Assembly: GCA_963716925.1 (NCBI GenBank)
Contig: CAVQUX010000006.1
Span: forward strand, 1,054,001 to 1,118,000
Reading direction: 5' to 3'
DNA length: 64,000 bases
DNA from: DAISKN01 sp963716925
GTDB taxonomy: Bacteria; Acidobacteriota; Vicinamibacteria; Marinacidobacterales; SMYC01
The position numbers were made by a program, and so were the translations under genes. The notes below the pieces were generated by a model. That model saw only the letters and a program-made list of their open reading frames with translations. It was not told the origin of the DNA and searched no databases. Position 1 is the first letter of the stretch. Each line of letters begins with the position of its first letter. Below, in pieces: positions 43,487 to 51,586 of this stretch.

Positions 43487-44503
43487 GTGATCACCACCAT
43501 CCTCGTCACCGGGGGCGCCGGGTTCATCGGAAGCAACTTCATCCACTACCTCGCCGCGCATCGCCCCGACTGGAAGATCATCAACCTCGACAAGCTCACC
43601 TACGCGGGCAACCTCGAGAACCTGCGAGAGATCGAGGACCTGCCCAACTACCGGTTCGTCCACGGCGACATCGCCGATCGCGGGTGCGCCGCGCCCCTGG
43701 TCGCGGAGTCCGATTACGTCGTGAACTTCGCCGCCGAGACTCACGTGGACCGCTCGATTCACGACGCCGGAGATTTCATCCGCACCGACGTCTACGGCAC
43801 GTTCGTGCTCCTCGAGGCGTTTCGCTCCTCGGACCGTCCGCGGCGCTTCCTCCAGATCTCGACCGATGAGGTCTACGGGGCCATCGAGACCGGCTCGGCG
43901 CGGGAGACCGATCCCATCGCGCCCCGCAACCCCTATTCCGCGAGCAAGGCAGGAGCCGACCGCCTCGCCTACTCCTATTTCGTCACCTATGGAGTGCCGG
44001 TCATCGTGACCCGGGCGTCGAACAACTACGGACCTCGCCAGTATCCGGAGAAGGTGATTCCCCTGTTCGTCACCAACGCCCTCGAGGACAAGCCGCTTCC
44101 TCTCTATGGAGACGGACTCCAGGTGCGCGACTGGCTGCACGTCGAGGATCACTGTCGAGCCCTCGACCTCGTTCTCCACGAGGGTGTGCCGGGCGAAACC
44201 TACAACGTCGGGGGTGGTTACGAGCTTCCGAATCTGGAGCTGACCCGAAAAGTGCTTCGAATCCTCGGCAAGCCCGAGAGTCTCGTCGCCCACGTGGCCG
44301 ATCGCCCCGGCCACGATCGGCGATACAGCCTCGACACCACGAAACTCCGGGCGCTCGGGTGGTCGCCGTCGGTGCCTTTCGACGAAGGGCTGCGCGCGAC
44401 CGTGGAGTGGTACCGGCGGAATCCCGCCTGGTGGCAGCGAATCAAGAATGGAAGCGCCGAGTACCGGCGCTTCCACGAACAACACTACGGAACGCGAAGC
44501 TGA
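43487..44503 (+). CDS. rfbB: dTDP-glucose 4,6-dehydratase
   Basis: 338 residues, SDR-type sugar nucleotide enzyme that makes dTDP-4-keto-6-deoxyglucose, the branch point to rhamnose and other deoxysugars for surface glycans. Seen: ILVTGGAGFIGSNFIHYL, DKLTYAGNLENL, NFAAETHVDRSI, STDEVYG (where the family's Asp-Glu dehydration pair sits), YSASKAGAD with the catalytic Tyr and Lys, and RASNNYGPRQYPEK. rfbA, rfbC and rfbD are not in the window. I chose GTG 43487 over an upstream in-frame ATG because the family's first strand begins there and a -10 box lies in between. Confidence 0.93.
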   Translation: MITTILVTGGAGFIGSNFIHYLAAHRPDWKIINLDKLTYAGNLENLREIEDLPNYRFVHGDIADRGCAAPLVAESDYVVNFAAETHVDRSIHDAGDFIRTDVYGTFVLLEAFRSSDRPRRFLQISTDEVYGAIETGSARETDPIAPRNPYSASKAGADRLAYSYFVTYGVPVIVTRASNNYGPRQYPEKVIPLFVTNALEDKPLPLYGDGLQVRDWLHVEDHCRALDLVLHEGVPGETYNVGGGYELPNLELTRKVLRILGKPESLVAHVADRPGHDRRYSLDTTKLRALGWSPSVPFDEGLRATVEWYRRNPAWWQRIKNGSAEYRRFHEQHYGTRS

Positions 44504-44511
44504 GGAGAGAG

Positions 44512-44940
44512 ATGCACGAGTACGAAACCTCCATGGTCTGGTCCGAGGGGCGCAGAGGGAAAGTGGAGTCCCCCGGGCTCCCGCCTCTCGACTTCGCGTC
44601 TCCTCCGGAGTTCGGCGGCCCGGGCGGAACCTGGACTCCGGAGCACGCCTTCGTCACCTCCGCCACCGCCTGCATCCTGCTGACGTTCGTCGCCATCGCG
44701 GAGTTCTCCAAGCTCGGGTTCCGAGGCCTGAGCGCGAGCGCCAAGGGGAAGCTCGAAAAGGTCGAGGGGGAGGGTCTGCGGTTCACCTCGATCGACGTCG
44801 CGCTCCGCGTCGAGGTCGGAAGCGAGGCCGATATCGCCCGTGCCGAGCGCCTCGTCCAGAAGGCGGAGGCCTCCTGCCTGGTGTCGAAGTCGCTGAAGAC
44901 GCCGGTGCGGGTAAAAGCCGAGATACGCGCTGCCGCCTGA
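44512..44940 (+). CDS. OsmC-family peroxide/thiol protein
   Basis: 142 residues. OsmC/Ohr fold: N-terminal YETSMVWSEGRRGKV, then PEFGGPGGTWTPEHAFVTSATACILLTF with the family's first redox Cys in the helix, and AEASCLVSKSLKTPVRV with the second. The Cys pair reduces organic peroxides in Ohr/OsmC. Behind rfbB by 8 bp with GAGGAGAG as ribosome site, so probably in the same transcript, though functionally unrelated. Confidence 0.85.
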   Translation: MHEYETSMVWSEGRRGKVESPGLPPLDFASPPEFGGPGGTWTPEHAFVTSATACILLTFVAIAEFSKLGFRGLSASAKGKLEKVEGEGLRFTSIDVALRVEVGSEADIARAERLVQKAEASCLVSKSLKTPVRVKAEIRAAA

Positions 44941-44946
44941 GCCTGT

Positions 44947-45855
44947 TCACCAGCTCAGGACGTTTTTGAGCCGAGCTCCTCCGTCCACGGTGACGGTGGC
45001 GGTGACGCTCACCGGGCCGTCCTTGTGGGCCTCGGTCCACTGGCCCGAGACGGAGTAGAGAAGCGCGGTCTTCTGCGCCTCCACCCGATCGACGATGACG
45101 GGAACGTCGCCTCCGGTGTTTCTTCCCTGGAAGGACCAGTCGATTCTCATCGATCGCGGGACGATCGAGCGATTGCTCCGGTTCACGAGCCGGACGGAGA
45201 GCCGATAGGCCTCGCCGATACCCACATGCGCCGGATCGACTTCTATCAGAATAAGCGCGGGATTCGAAGGGAGGGTGCTCGCGCGGAAGACCTTCTCCTC
45301 GCCCTTCACGAAACCCTTGATCGCGTCCGGACTCTCTTCGGGATCGACGAAGCTCGTCTCCCCGAGCCGGAAGCGCGAGGCAGGTGACGGCGCGACCGCG
45401 GGAGACTCCCCGTCCCTTTCGCCGAAAGCTTCGAGAAGCTCCGTTCTCTGGGTCGCGAGCTCCCGCCAGAGGGCTTCGTTGGCTTCCCGGAGCGCGCTCA
45501 GCTCCCTCGCCGGATCCCGGACCGATTGCAGTTTCCGATTCGCCTCCCGAATCGCTTCGAGATCGTCGTTCGCCGCTTTCCGGATCGCCGTGAGCTCCTG
45601 CTCCTGACGCGCGAGTCTGGTTTCGAGCTCCTCGGTCCGCGCGAGCGACTGCTCCTTCAGCGCGGCGAGAGTGGATTCCGTCTCGGAAAGGCTCTCCGCC
45701 AGCCGGAAGCCGTAGAGGCTCATCAGCCCGACGGACGCGAGCGTCGCCGTGCCCAGGACCGCGAGAGCGGCCACGACGTAGACCTGGTGGCGATGGATCC
45801 GCTCGCGCAGCTCCGCGAGCTCACGGACTGGATCGGTACTCCTCGACGAAGACAC
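44947..45855 (-). CDS. Membrane-anchored coiled-coil protein with beta-sandwich end
   Basis: 302 residues, unknown family. Starts at GTG (SSSRSTDPVRELAELRERI); one transmembrane helix at about 22-45 (VYVVAALAVLGTATLASVGLM), then a long coiled coil (about 50-140: SETESTLAALKEQSLARTEE and following heptads), a Pro/Ala linker, and a beta-sandwich-like region (FRASTLPSNPALILIEVDP, RLSVRLVNRSNRSIVP, VSVTATVTVDGG). The topology suggests an inner-membrane anchor reaching into the periplasm. It is the last gene on the minus-strand side of the ATP-grasp cluster, 77 bp after the second esterase, and may belong to it. Confidence 0.6.
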   Translation of the reverse strand: MSSSRSTDPVRELAELRERIHRHQVYVVAALAVLGTATLASVGLMSLYGFRLAESLSETESTLAALKEQSLARTEELETRLARQEQELTAIRKAANDDLEAIREANRKLQSVRDPARELSALREANEALWRELATQRTELLEAFGERDGESPAVAPSPASRFRLGETSFVDPEESPDAIKGFVKGEEKVFRASTLPSNPALILIEVDPAHVGIGEAYRLSVRLVNRSNRSIVPRSMRIDWSFQGRNTGGDVPVIVDRVEAQKTALLYSVSGQWTEAHKDGPVSVTATVTVDGGARLKNVLSW

Positions 45856-45932
45856 GGCTGTTCTCCAATTGTCGAAGATGAGGCGAGGGCGCGCAAGTAG
45901 ATGGACAGGGAGAACAGGCCAGCTATGAACAC

Positions 45933-46664
45933 TCAGCGAGTGAGTTCGTCGAGGTACTGGGGGAGCATCTTTCGCCAGGTGGGCCAGTCGTGGGGCCAGT
46001 CGGTTCCCCAGGAATCGACGCGGTTGGGAATGCCCTTCTCGCCCAGGAGACTCGCGACGCGCCAGGATTCGCCGATGTTCTCCGCCTTGCCCTCGCCCGA
46101 GGCGAGGAGCACGAACCGGCTCCCGAGCCTGGCCAGGGGCTCGCCCCCGAGGCCGCTGAGAAAATGAAGCGGCGAGGAGAAATAGAGGTCTTCCGTCGGC
46201 CGACCTTCGAAGAACCGATCGAGATCGTACGTCCCGCTCAGGCAGACGGCGTGGGTGAAGGCATCGGGGAAACGACAGAGGACGGCGAGCGCGTTGAAGG
46301 CTCCGATGGAAGCGCCGGCGCTGATGACCCCGATGCCCTCCGACTGACAATCGCTTCGGATCGCGGGAACGAGCTCCCGGTGGACGAACTGCTGGAACTG
46401 GTTCAGCATCCACATCTGGTGCTCGGGCGAGTGCCCTCCCTGGAGCATCGTGCGTCCGGCGACGCTGTCGCAGGAGTAGATCTTGATCCGGCCCGCTTCG
46501 AGGAGCGGCGCCAGGACGTCGATCATGTGGAACCGCTCGATCTCCTCGGCGTCCCCGCCCGCCGTGGGAAACAGGAGGACGGGCGTTCCGACTTCGCCCC
46601 ACCGCACGACGAGGAGCTCCTGACCGAGACGCTCCGAGTACCAGCTGGTTCTGACTTTACTCAA
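45933..46664 (-). CDS. Esterase of the enterochelin-esterase-like alpha/beta-hydrolase family
   Basis: 243 residues, no signal peptide. Start TTG 46664 with GAGGAGG about 10 nt upstream. Nucleophile elbow ISAGASIGAFNAL (GASIG with the catalytic Ser), acid/His candidates in LASGEGKAENI and DWPHDWPTWRKMLPQ. This is the compact form of the PF00756 esterases (Fes, antigen-85-like acyltransferases, S-formylglutathione hydrolase), without the N-terminal domain that its neighbour has. It is the second esterase in the minus-strand operon. The substrate is presumably the cluster's product (inference). Confidence 0.82.
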   Translation of the reverse strand: MSKVRTSWYSERLGQELLVVRWGEVGTPVLLFPTAGGDAEEIERFHMIDVLAPLLEAGRIKIYSCDSVAGRTMLQGGHSPEHQMWMLNQFQQFVHRELVPAIRSDCQSEGIGVISAGASIGAFNALAVLCRFPDAFTHAVCLSGTYDLDRFFEGRPTEDLYFSSPLHFLSGLGGEPLARLGSRFVLLASGEGKAENIGESWRVASLLGEKGIPNRVDSWGTDWPHDWPTWRKMLPQYLDELTR

Positions 46665-46757
46665 TGCTCGCTCGCCTCCTCGGCTCCCGCCTCCGCCCTT
46701 CGGGCTCCGGCGCGGTTTCGCCGAAGCGCTCCGCGCGAAGGCGAACGCTCCGCTCGC

Positions 46758-47918
46758 TTACTCATAAACCATCCATAGCGGGCCGGGGAAGAGCCACGAA
46801 AGCCCTTCGCGCATGCGGTCCCGCCAGTTCTCCCAGTTGTGCCCGTCCCGCGCCTCGACGTAGCGGACTTCCATCCCCGCTTTCTGCAGGAACGGCACCA
46901 GCGATCGGTTCTCGTAGATGAGGGCCTCGTAGGTCCCGCAGCTCACGAAGACCTTCTCCGTCACCTCGCGGGGCTGGTCTCGAAACGCGTTCATGAAATC
47001 GACCACCGGATCGAACATCGGCCCCTTCTGATGGGTTCCGATATCGGTGAAGGCGAACGAGCCCGATTGAAGCAGGAGCCTTCCGAAGAACCCCGGGTAG
47101 CGCCATGCCGTCGAAAGCGAAGCCACGGCGCCGAAGCTCGCGCCCATGAGTCCCCGGTTCCGCGGCTCTCCCGGGAGCGGGAATTCTCTCTCCAGAAACG
47201 GCACCAGCTCCTCGGCGAGGAAGCGGGCGTGGGGCTCGTGGTTCGCGTACTCGACCAGCCGCTTCTCCGGATGGGTGAAGGCGACGAGGAGACCCGGAAT
47301 CTCCAGGCGGTAGATCAGGTTGTCGAGGACGGTCTTCATGCCCGAGTACATCAGGTACTCGGGGCCGTCGTGGACCACGAGGAGATCGTAGCGCCTCGTG
47401 GGGCGAAATCGCGGCGGAAGGTAGAGGACCACGCGCCGCGGTCCAGAGAGCGCCTTGCTCTCGAAGACCATCTCCTTCAGCGTCCCCGGGCGCGCATTGG
47501 GATCCGGCTTCGTCCACTCGGGGACTTCGTAGCCTTCCGTCGACGAAACCGAATTCTCTCCGAAGGGGTCGGAAGCCCGCCTGGGATTCAGCGGGTCCAG
47601 AAGCCATTCCATCCTCCCCCGGTGGACTCTCTGGAGCTTGTACTCGATTCGGGATGCCGCGGGGAGCTCCATCACCAGGAACCAGAGATCGGTGCCCTCG
47701 ACCCGGTGGAACGCCTGCGACGAGGGAAGGCCGAAGATCCAGTGGCCGAGGAACAGTTCGTCGGCCTCGCCGCGATAGACGAACGTCGTATATCGGCCCT
47801 CGCGAAGGGGGAACGAGTTGTTCGTCACGAACTCGTCGATGTCCTGCCGGGACGGCTTTCGATCCACCAGCTCGTGAATCGCGAGCTTCCGCCCGGCGAT
47901 CAGTTCCCGGCCTACCAC
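46758..47918 (-). CDS. Enterochelin-esterase-like hydrolase with CBM48/Fes-type N-terminal domain
   Basis: 386 residues. GTG start at 47918 overlaps the end of the S51-like gene by 7 bp. Residues about 20-140 look like the Fes/CBM48-type immunoglobulin domain (YTTFVYRGEADELFLGHWIFGL, LWFLVMELPAASRIEYKLQR). Residues about 150-380 are the hydrolase: VLYLPPRF, DLLVVHDGPEYL, nucleophile GLMGASFGAVASL, and HxW in ARDGHNWENWRDRM. Fes enzymes cleave the triserine backbone of enterobactin, and others cleave acylated glycans. The presence of a CBM48-like domain next to glycogen synthase hints at a glycan-linked substrate, which is inference. Confidence 0.82.
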   Translation of the reverse strand: MVGRELIAGRKLAIHELVDRKPSRQDIDEFVTNNSFPLREGRYTTFVYRGEADELFLGHWIFGLPSSQAFHRVEGTDLWFLVMELPAASRIEYKLQRVHRGRMEWLLDPLNPRRASDPFGENSVSSTEGYEVPEWTKPDPNARPGTLKEMVFESKALSGPRRVVLYLPPRFRPTRRYDLLVVHDGPEYLMYSGMKTVLDNLIYRLEIPGLLVAFTHPEKRLVEYANHEPHARFLAEELVPFLEREFPLPGEPRNRGLMGASFGAVASLSTAWRYPGFFGRLLLQSGSFAFTDIGTHQKGPMFDPVVDFMNAFRDQPREVTEKVFVSCGTYEALIYENRSLVPFLQKAGMEVRYVEARDGHNWENWRDRMREGLSWLFPGPLWMVYE

Positions 47919-48875
47919 GCGCTCACCCGCTCGAGCTCCCCATCGGCCCCGAGGCGAACGACGCCCGCCGCTGCCCGCCACCGCTCGCCGTCGAAGGAGA
48001 TGCAATCCCCCTGCTCCAGAACCACGCAGGAGTCGGGCTGGAACCGACGGGCCATCGCCGAGACCCGGAAGCGATTGCCGAGATCCAGCCTCTTGTTGCC
48101 GTCGGGGAGGGCCACCAGGCCGGGGCACAAGCCGAGCCCTCGCTCCATGACGCCGGCGTTTCCCGCTCCCTGGGGAGGGTGATCGTGGAACAGCACCACG
48201 CGATCGGTGAGCGCCATGGCGCCCGCCGACCAGGCGATGATGGGTCTTCCCGCGACCAGGTCCTTGATGCCGAAGAGCCTCAGGCGATTCAGGAGCACGG
48301 CCACGTGGCCGCCGGCGATCACCAGAGCGACCGCGCTCGAAAGCGCCCGGGCGAGCGCTTCACGCTCCCGCGCCACCGCTTCCCGCTCGGACGGCCGGAA
48401 GCTCTCCTCGAACTCGCCGCGGATTTCCACGATCCGCTTCAGGTGCCAGCGCATCGAGGTCCCGAACCTGTCCGAACGCGTGCTCCCTCTCGGGATCGAG
48501 AAGATCTGGATCTCCGGGTTCTTCCAGGAGCCACAGGATGGTCTCGCGAAGGAAGGAAAGTCTCCGGTCGTAGATTCGCGTGAGCGCGCGCAGCCGGCGC
48601 TGCATCTCGTGATGGGCGCGGGCCAGCTCGGGATCCTGGCGGAACGCTCCATCCGCCCGGCGGTAGAGCTCGAGATCGAAGCCGCGTCCCGCGAGGTGGC
48701 TACTGAGTTTCTCGAGCTCGACGCCGCTGGCTTCGCGCTCCTGCCAGCCGGCAGTGACAGTGGCGATCGGACCGTCGGGAACGCCGAACGAGGGGAAGAC
48801 GTCTTTCAGGAACGCCGTCTGATACTGAGGTCCGAGGAGCCAGACGGTTCTCTTCTTGGATTCCTCTCGCTTCAC
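47912..48875 (-). CDS. S51/type-1 GATase-like hydrolase, frameshifted
   Basis: The GTG at 48875 overlaps the upstream ATP-grasp stop (GTGA). Frame one gives KKRTVWLLGPQYQ, LKDVFPSFGVPDGPIATVTAGWQE and a long helical part up to DPEREHAF; near 48468 the sense moves one base to RWHLKRIVEIRGEF and then VALVIAGGHVAVLLNRL, PIIAWSAGAMALTDRVVLFHD and VVLEQGDCISFDG. Length is one over a multiple of three (about 320 aa repaired). AWSAGAMA matches the Ser elbow of cyanophycinase/peptidase E-type (S51) enzymes, and a His is in FHDHPP. I infer a serine hydrolase for an unusual amide; the helical insertion is not typical of S51. Confidence 0.7.
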
Positions 48876-50095
48876 TCGGCCTTGACCTTGACCGTCTCCC
48901 CCACGCGATCGAGCATGCGGCGAAGCTCGTCGTAGTCGGGATGCCGCATCCGGATCCAGGCGTTGGCCATGTACCCCTCGGCGACACCCTGGGTGGCGGT
49001 TCCGGGAGTGGGGAGGTGATAGTCGATGATCCACTTGCCGTAGTCGCGCTCGATGTCCGCGAGCCCCTCGTAGCCGAGGATGCGGCCGTCCCGATTCGGA
49101 CGGAGATCGATGATCCCGGCGGCATAGGCGCGCGACGGTTTCTGGCCCGGCTTTCCGTGGACGATGGCCATGGCCCACTCGCGGTACAGGTCCATGTCGT
49201 TTCCCGCGCAGTACAGATCCCAGGCGCGAACCCCCGGAGGCCGGCAGCCGATCTCGGAGAACTTCAGCCCCTTGGGGCCGAAGAACCACTCCATGTGAGT
49301 GGCGGAAGTCTCGATGCCGAGAAGGGCTACGACCTTCTTGCCCATCGCGCGCACCTCGCCGTAGTCGCGCGAGGTATCGATCCGGTTGGTAGCGATGAAC
49401 TGAGGCGAGATCCAACGGGTGCGCATCGCTTCGAGAACGTTCGGGAAGTAGTGGGAGATGAAATCGTGGACGACCTCGCCTCGGATGGTGAGCGTGTCGT
49501 AGAACCCCTCGTGCCCCTCGACGAACTCCTCGACCGCGAGCGCCGCCCCGCGATCGATCCCCATCGCTCCCAGCGCCTGGTCGAGCGTTTCCATGCTGTC
49601 CACGCGGACGGTGCCCGAGGCTCCGGCCGCCGCGCGCGGCTTGACCATCAGAGGAAATCCGACGGAAGCGGCGAACTCTCGAATCTCCTCGCGGGAGCTG
49701 CTCCCGAGCGACTGGGCGCAGGGAATTCCGCCCTTGCGCAGGGCTTCCTTCATCGCCGGCTTGTCGCGGCAGAGAAACGCCGTCTGGACCGAGGTCCCCG
49801 GGATGCCGCAGGCTTCGCGCACGCGCGCCGTCGGCATGATGTGGGCCTCGACCGTGGCCTCGAGGCGGTCGACTTCGAGCTTCGACTGGAGCCACCGCAC
49901 CTTTTCGATCAAGGCCCTCTCGTCGCAGACGTTCGGGATCTGCTCGAAATGGGTGAGCCAGCGCCTCAACCCCTCGTCGAGCGATTCCTTCGGCCGCTCG
50001 CCGATCCCCGTCACCGTGGCTCCGACGTCGTGGAGACCGCGCGCGAACTCCCGCTGGTTCAGGGGAAAGGACGGCTCGACCAGAATGACGTGCAT
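48872..50095 (-). CDS. Stand-alone ATP-grasp ligase A
   Basis: 407 residues, cytosolic. An N-terminal Rossmann-like domain (HVILVEPSFPLNQREFARGL), then ATP-grasp: FLCRDKPAMKEALRKGGIPC, GFPLMVKPRAAAGASGTVRV (the ATP-binding Lys and glycine-rich loop), ALAVEEFVEG, and the magnesium region THMEWFFGPKGLKFSEIGCRPPG. It forms an acyl-phosphate then an amide or ester-like bond; the family includes carbamoyl-phosphate-synthase-like and amino-acid ligases. C-terminal GIIDLRPNRDGRILGY. It is 9 bp after glgA and coupled to the S51-like gene. It is a paralogue of ligases B and C across the divergent promoter. Confidence 0.88.
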   Translation of the reverse strand: MHVILVEPSFPLNQREFARGLHDVGATVTGIGERPKESLDEGLRRWLTHFEQIPNVCDERALIEKVRWLQSKLEVDRLEATVEAHIMPTARVREACGIPGTSVQTAFLCRDKPAMKEALRKGGIPCAQSLGSSSREEIREFAASVGFPLMVKPRAAAGASGTVRVDSMETLDQALGAMGIDRGAALAVEEFVEGHEGFYDTLTIRGEVVHDFISHYFPNVLEAMRTRWISPQFIATNRIDTSRDYGEVRAMGKKVVALLGIETSATHMEWFFGPKGLKFSEIGCRPPGVRAWDLYCAGNDMDLYREWAMAIVHGKPGQKPSRAYAAGIIDLRPNRDGRILGYEGLADIERDYGKWIIDYHLPTPGTATQGVAEGYMANAWIRMRHPDYDELRRMLDRVGETVKVKAE

Positions 50096-50104
50096 CAGGG
50101 CCCT

Positions 50105-51553
50105 CTAATCTATCAGGAGTTCGCGATAGATGGCGAGATAGCGCTCCGCCTCGCGGTCCCAGGAAAAATCCTCGGCCATTCCGTTCAGAACCAGCCGGCG
50201 CCAGAGCGGCCGATCGCGGAAGAGCCCGACCCCGGCTTCGAGCGCCCAGACCATCGCCTCGGCGTTGAAATGATCGAACACGATGCCCGTCCCCTCCCCC
50301 GTCGCCGGATCGAACAGGCGCACGCTGTCGGCGAGGCCTCCGGTCTTCCTCACTACCGGGACCGTCCCGTATCGAAGACTGTACATCTGGTTCAGGCCGC
50401 AGGGCTCGTATCGCGAAGGCATGAGGAACAGGTCGGCCCCGGCCTCGATCCAGTGGGCGAGATCCTCGTCGAAGCCGCGCACGAAGCGGACGTTCCCGGG
50501 GTACCGCGCCTGCAGTCCCTCGAAGAATTCTTCGTACCGCGCTTCCCCGGTCCCGAGTACGACGAGCTGCAGCGACTGCCTCGCGAGAACCGCGGGAAGA
50601 GAATCGAACAGGATCTCGATTCCCTTCTGGAACGAGAGGCGGGTCACCATACCGGCGAGAGGAACCGCCTCCGAGTACGGAAGACCGAGCCGCTGGAGAA
50701 GAGCCTCTTTGTTCCGGTTCTTTCGATGGAGGCTCCGGGCCGAGTAGCGCGCGGGGATGAAGCGATCCTTCGACGGGTCCCACTCGTCGTAGTCGACTCC
50801 GTTCAAGATCCCCGTGAGGTCTCGCGCGCGGCTCCTGAGGACGGAGTCCAGGCCGAAGCCCTGGGCCTCGGTCTGAATCTCGAGAGCGTAGGTGGGACTC
50901 ACGGTGGTCAGTCGGTCGGCGTTGACGATTCCGTTCTTGAGAAAGTTCACCCGGCCGGCGCGGAGATCGGCGGCATCGAACAGACCCCGGTCGACTCCGA
51001 TCGCCTCCACGACTCCTGCGGGAGCGACGCCCTGGTAGGCGATGTTGTGGATGGTGAGCACCGTCCGGCTCGACTGAAAGAGCCGATCCCAGGAGTAGAG
51101 GGTTTTCCTCAGGAGCGGCACCAGCGCCGTCTGCCAGTCGTTCGCGTGCAGTATGTCGGGAGAGAAGCCGAGGCGCTGGCAGGTCTCGAGAACCGCCCGG
51201 CTGAAGTAGAGGAAGCGCAGCGGCTCGTCCGCGTCGTTCGTGTAGAGCGACCCTCTTCCATAGAAGCGGGGACAGTCGATGAAGTAGATCGGCGTCCCGG
51301 TCCCGGGAAGCTCTGCGGTGAAGACGGCGAAGGGCACGGTCTGCCCGAGAAGCCGGATCTCCACGGACCCGCCGATCGCACGGAGGCCGTGGCGCAGGCG
51401 GTCGATCTGCGCGTAGAGCGGCATGAAGACCCGGGGCTCCTGTCCGAGCTTCGCGAGCGTCTTGGGAAGAGAGAAAGCCACGTCGGCGAGTCCTCCCGAC
51501 TTGGCGAAAGGAGCGACCTCGGACGAAAGAAAGGCGATGCGAACCGGCCCCAC
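50105..51553 (-). CDS. glgA: Glycogen/starch synthase (GT5)
   Basis: 482 residues. Builds alpha-1,4-glucan from ADP- (or UDP-) glucose. Seen: IAFLSSEVAPFAKSGGLADVAFSLPK with the KSGGL nucleotide-sugar motif of the family, HANDWQTALVP, TIHNIAYQGV, NGVDYDEWDPSKD, and the C-terminal PSRYEPCGLNQMYSLRYGTVPVVRKTGGL with its catalytic-site Glu. A GTG start, no obvious ribosome site. It is the promoter-proximal gene of the minus-strand arm, and no other glycogen gene (glgB, glgC, glgP) is close, so its use here is with the ligases and esterases rather than in a classical glycogen operon. Confidence 0.92.
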   Translation of the reverse strand: MGPVRIAFLSSEVAPFAKSGGLADVAFSLPKTLAKLGQEPRVFMPLYAQIDRLRHGLRAIGGSVEIRLLGQTVPFAVFTAELPGTGTPIYFIDCPRFYGRGSLYTNDADEPLRFLYFSRAVLETCQRLGFSPDILHANDWQTALVPLLRKTLYSWDRLFQSSRTVLTIHNIAYQGVAPAGVVEAIGVDRGLFDAADLRAGRVNFLKNGIVNADRLTTVSPTYALEIQTEAQGFGLDSVLRSRARDLTGILNGVDYDEWDPSKDRFIPARYSARSLHRKNRNKEALLQRLGLPYSEAVPLAGMVTRLSFQKGIEILFDSLPAVLARQSLQLVVLGTGEARYEEFFEGLQARYPGNVRFVRGFDEDLAHWIEAGADLFLMPSRYEPCGLNQMYSLRYGTVPVVRKTGGLADSVRLFDPATGEGTGIVFDHFNAEAMVWALEAGVGLFRDRPLWRRLVLNGMAEDFSWDREAERYLAIYRELLID

Positions 51554-51586
51554 GTCGCCGGGAGTATAATCTCGCCGGCCCAGCCA
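51554..51586 (+). promoter_or_regulatory. 33-bp divergent promoter of the ATP-grasp/glgA cluster
   Basis: The only gap between glgA (leftward, GTG 51553) and ligase B (rightward, ATG 51587). It holds a perfect rightward TATAAT at 51565-51570; the ATG is 16 nt further with no Shine-Dalgarno, so the leader is about 10 nt or less. The leftward arm's -10 must overlap or lie in ligase B. The two arms thus share one control point. Confidence 0.6.

Noticed and set aside
41672..44485. 937-codon minus-strand open frame opposite the PLP and rfbB genes
   Set aside because: The plus-strand genes have clear motifs; this frame has none until the real thioesterase region, which is encoded in another frame.
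48941..51586. In-frame upstream extension that would make ligase B a 1289-residue protein
   Set aside because: The extension is antisense to ligase A and glgA, has the composition of a shadow frame, and the ATP-grasp homology starts at ATG 51587.
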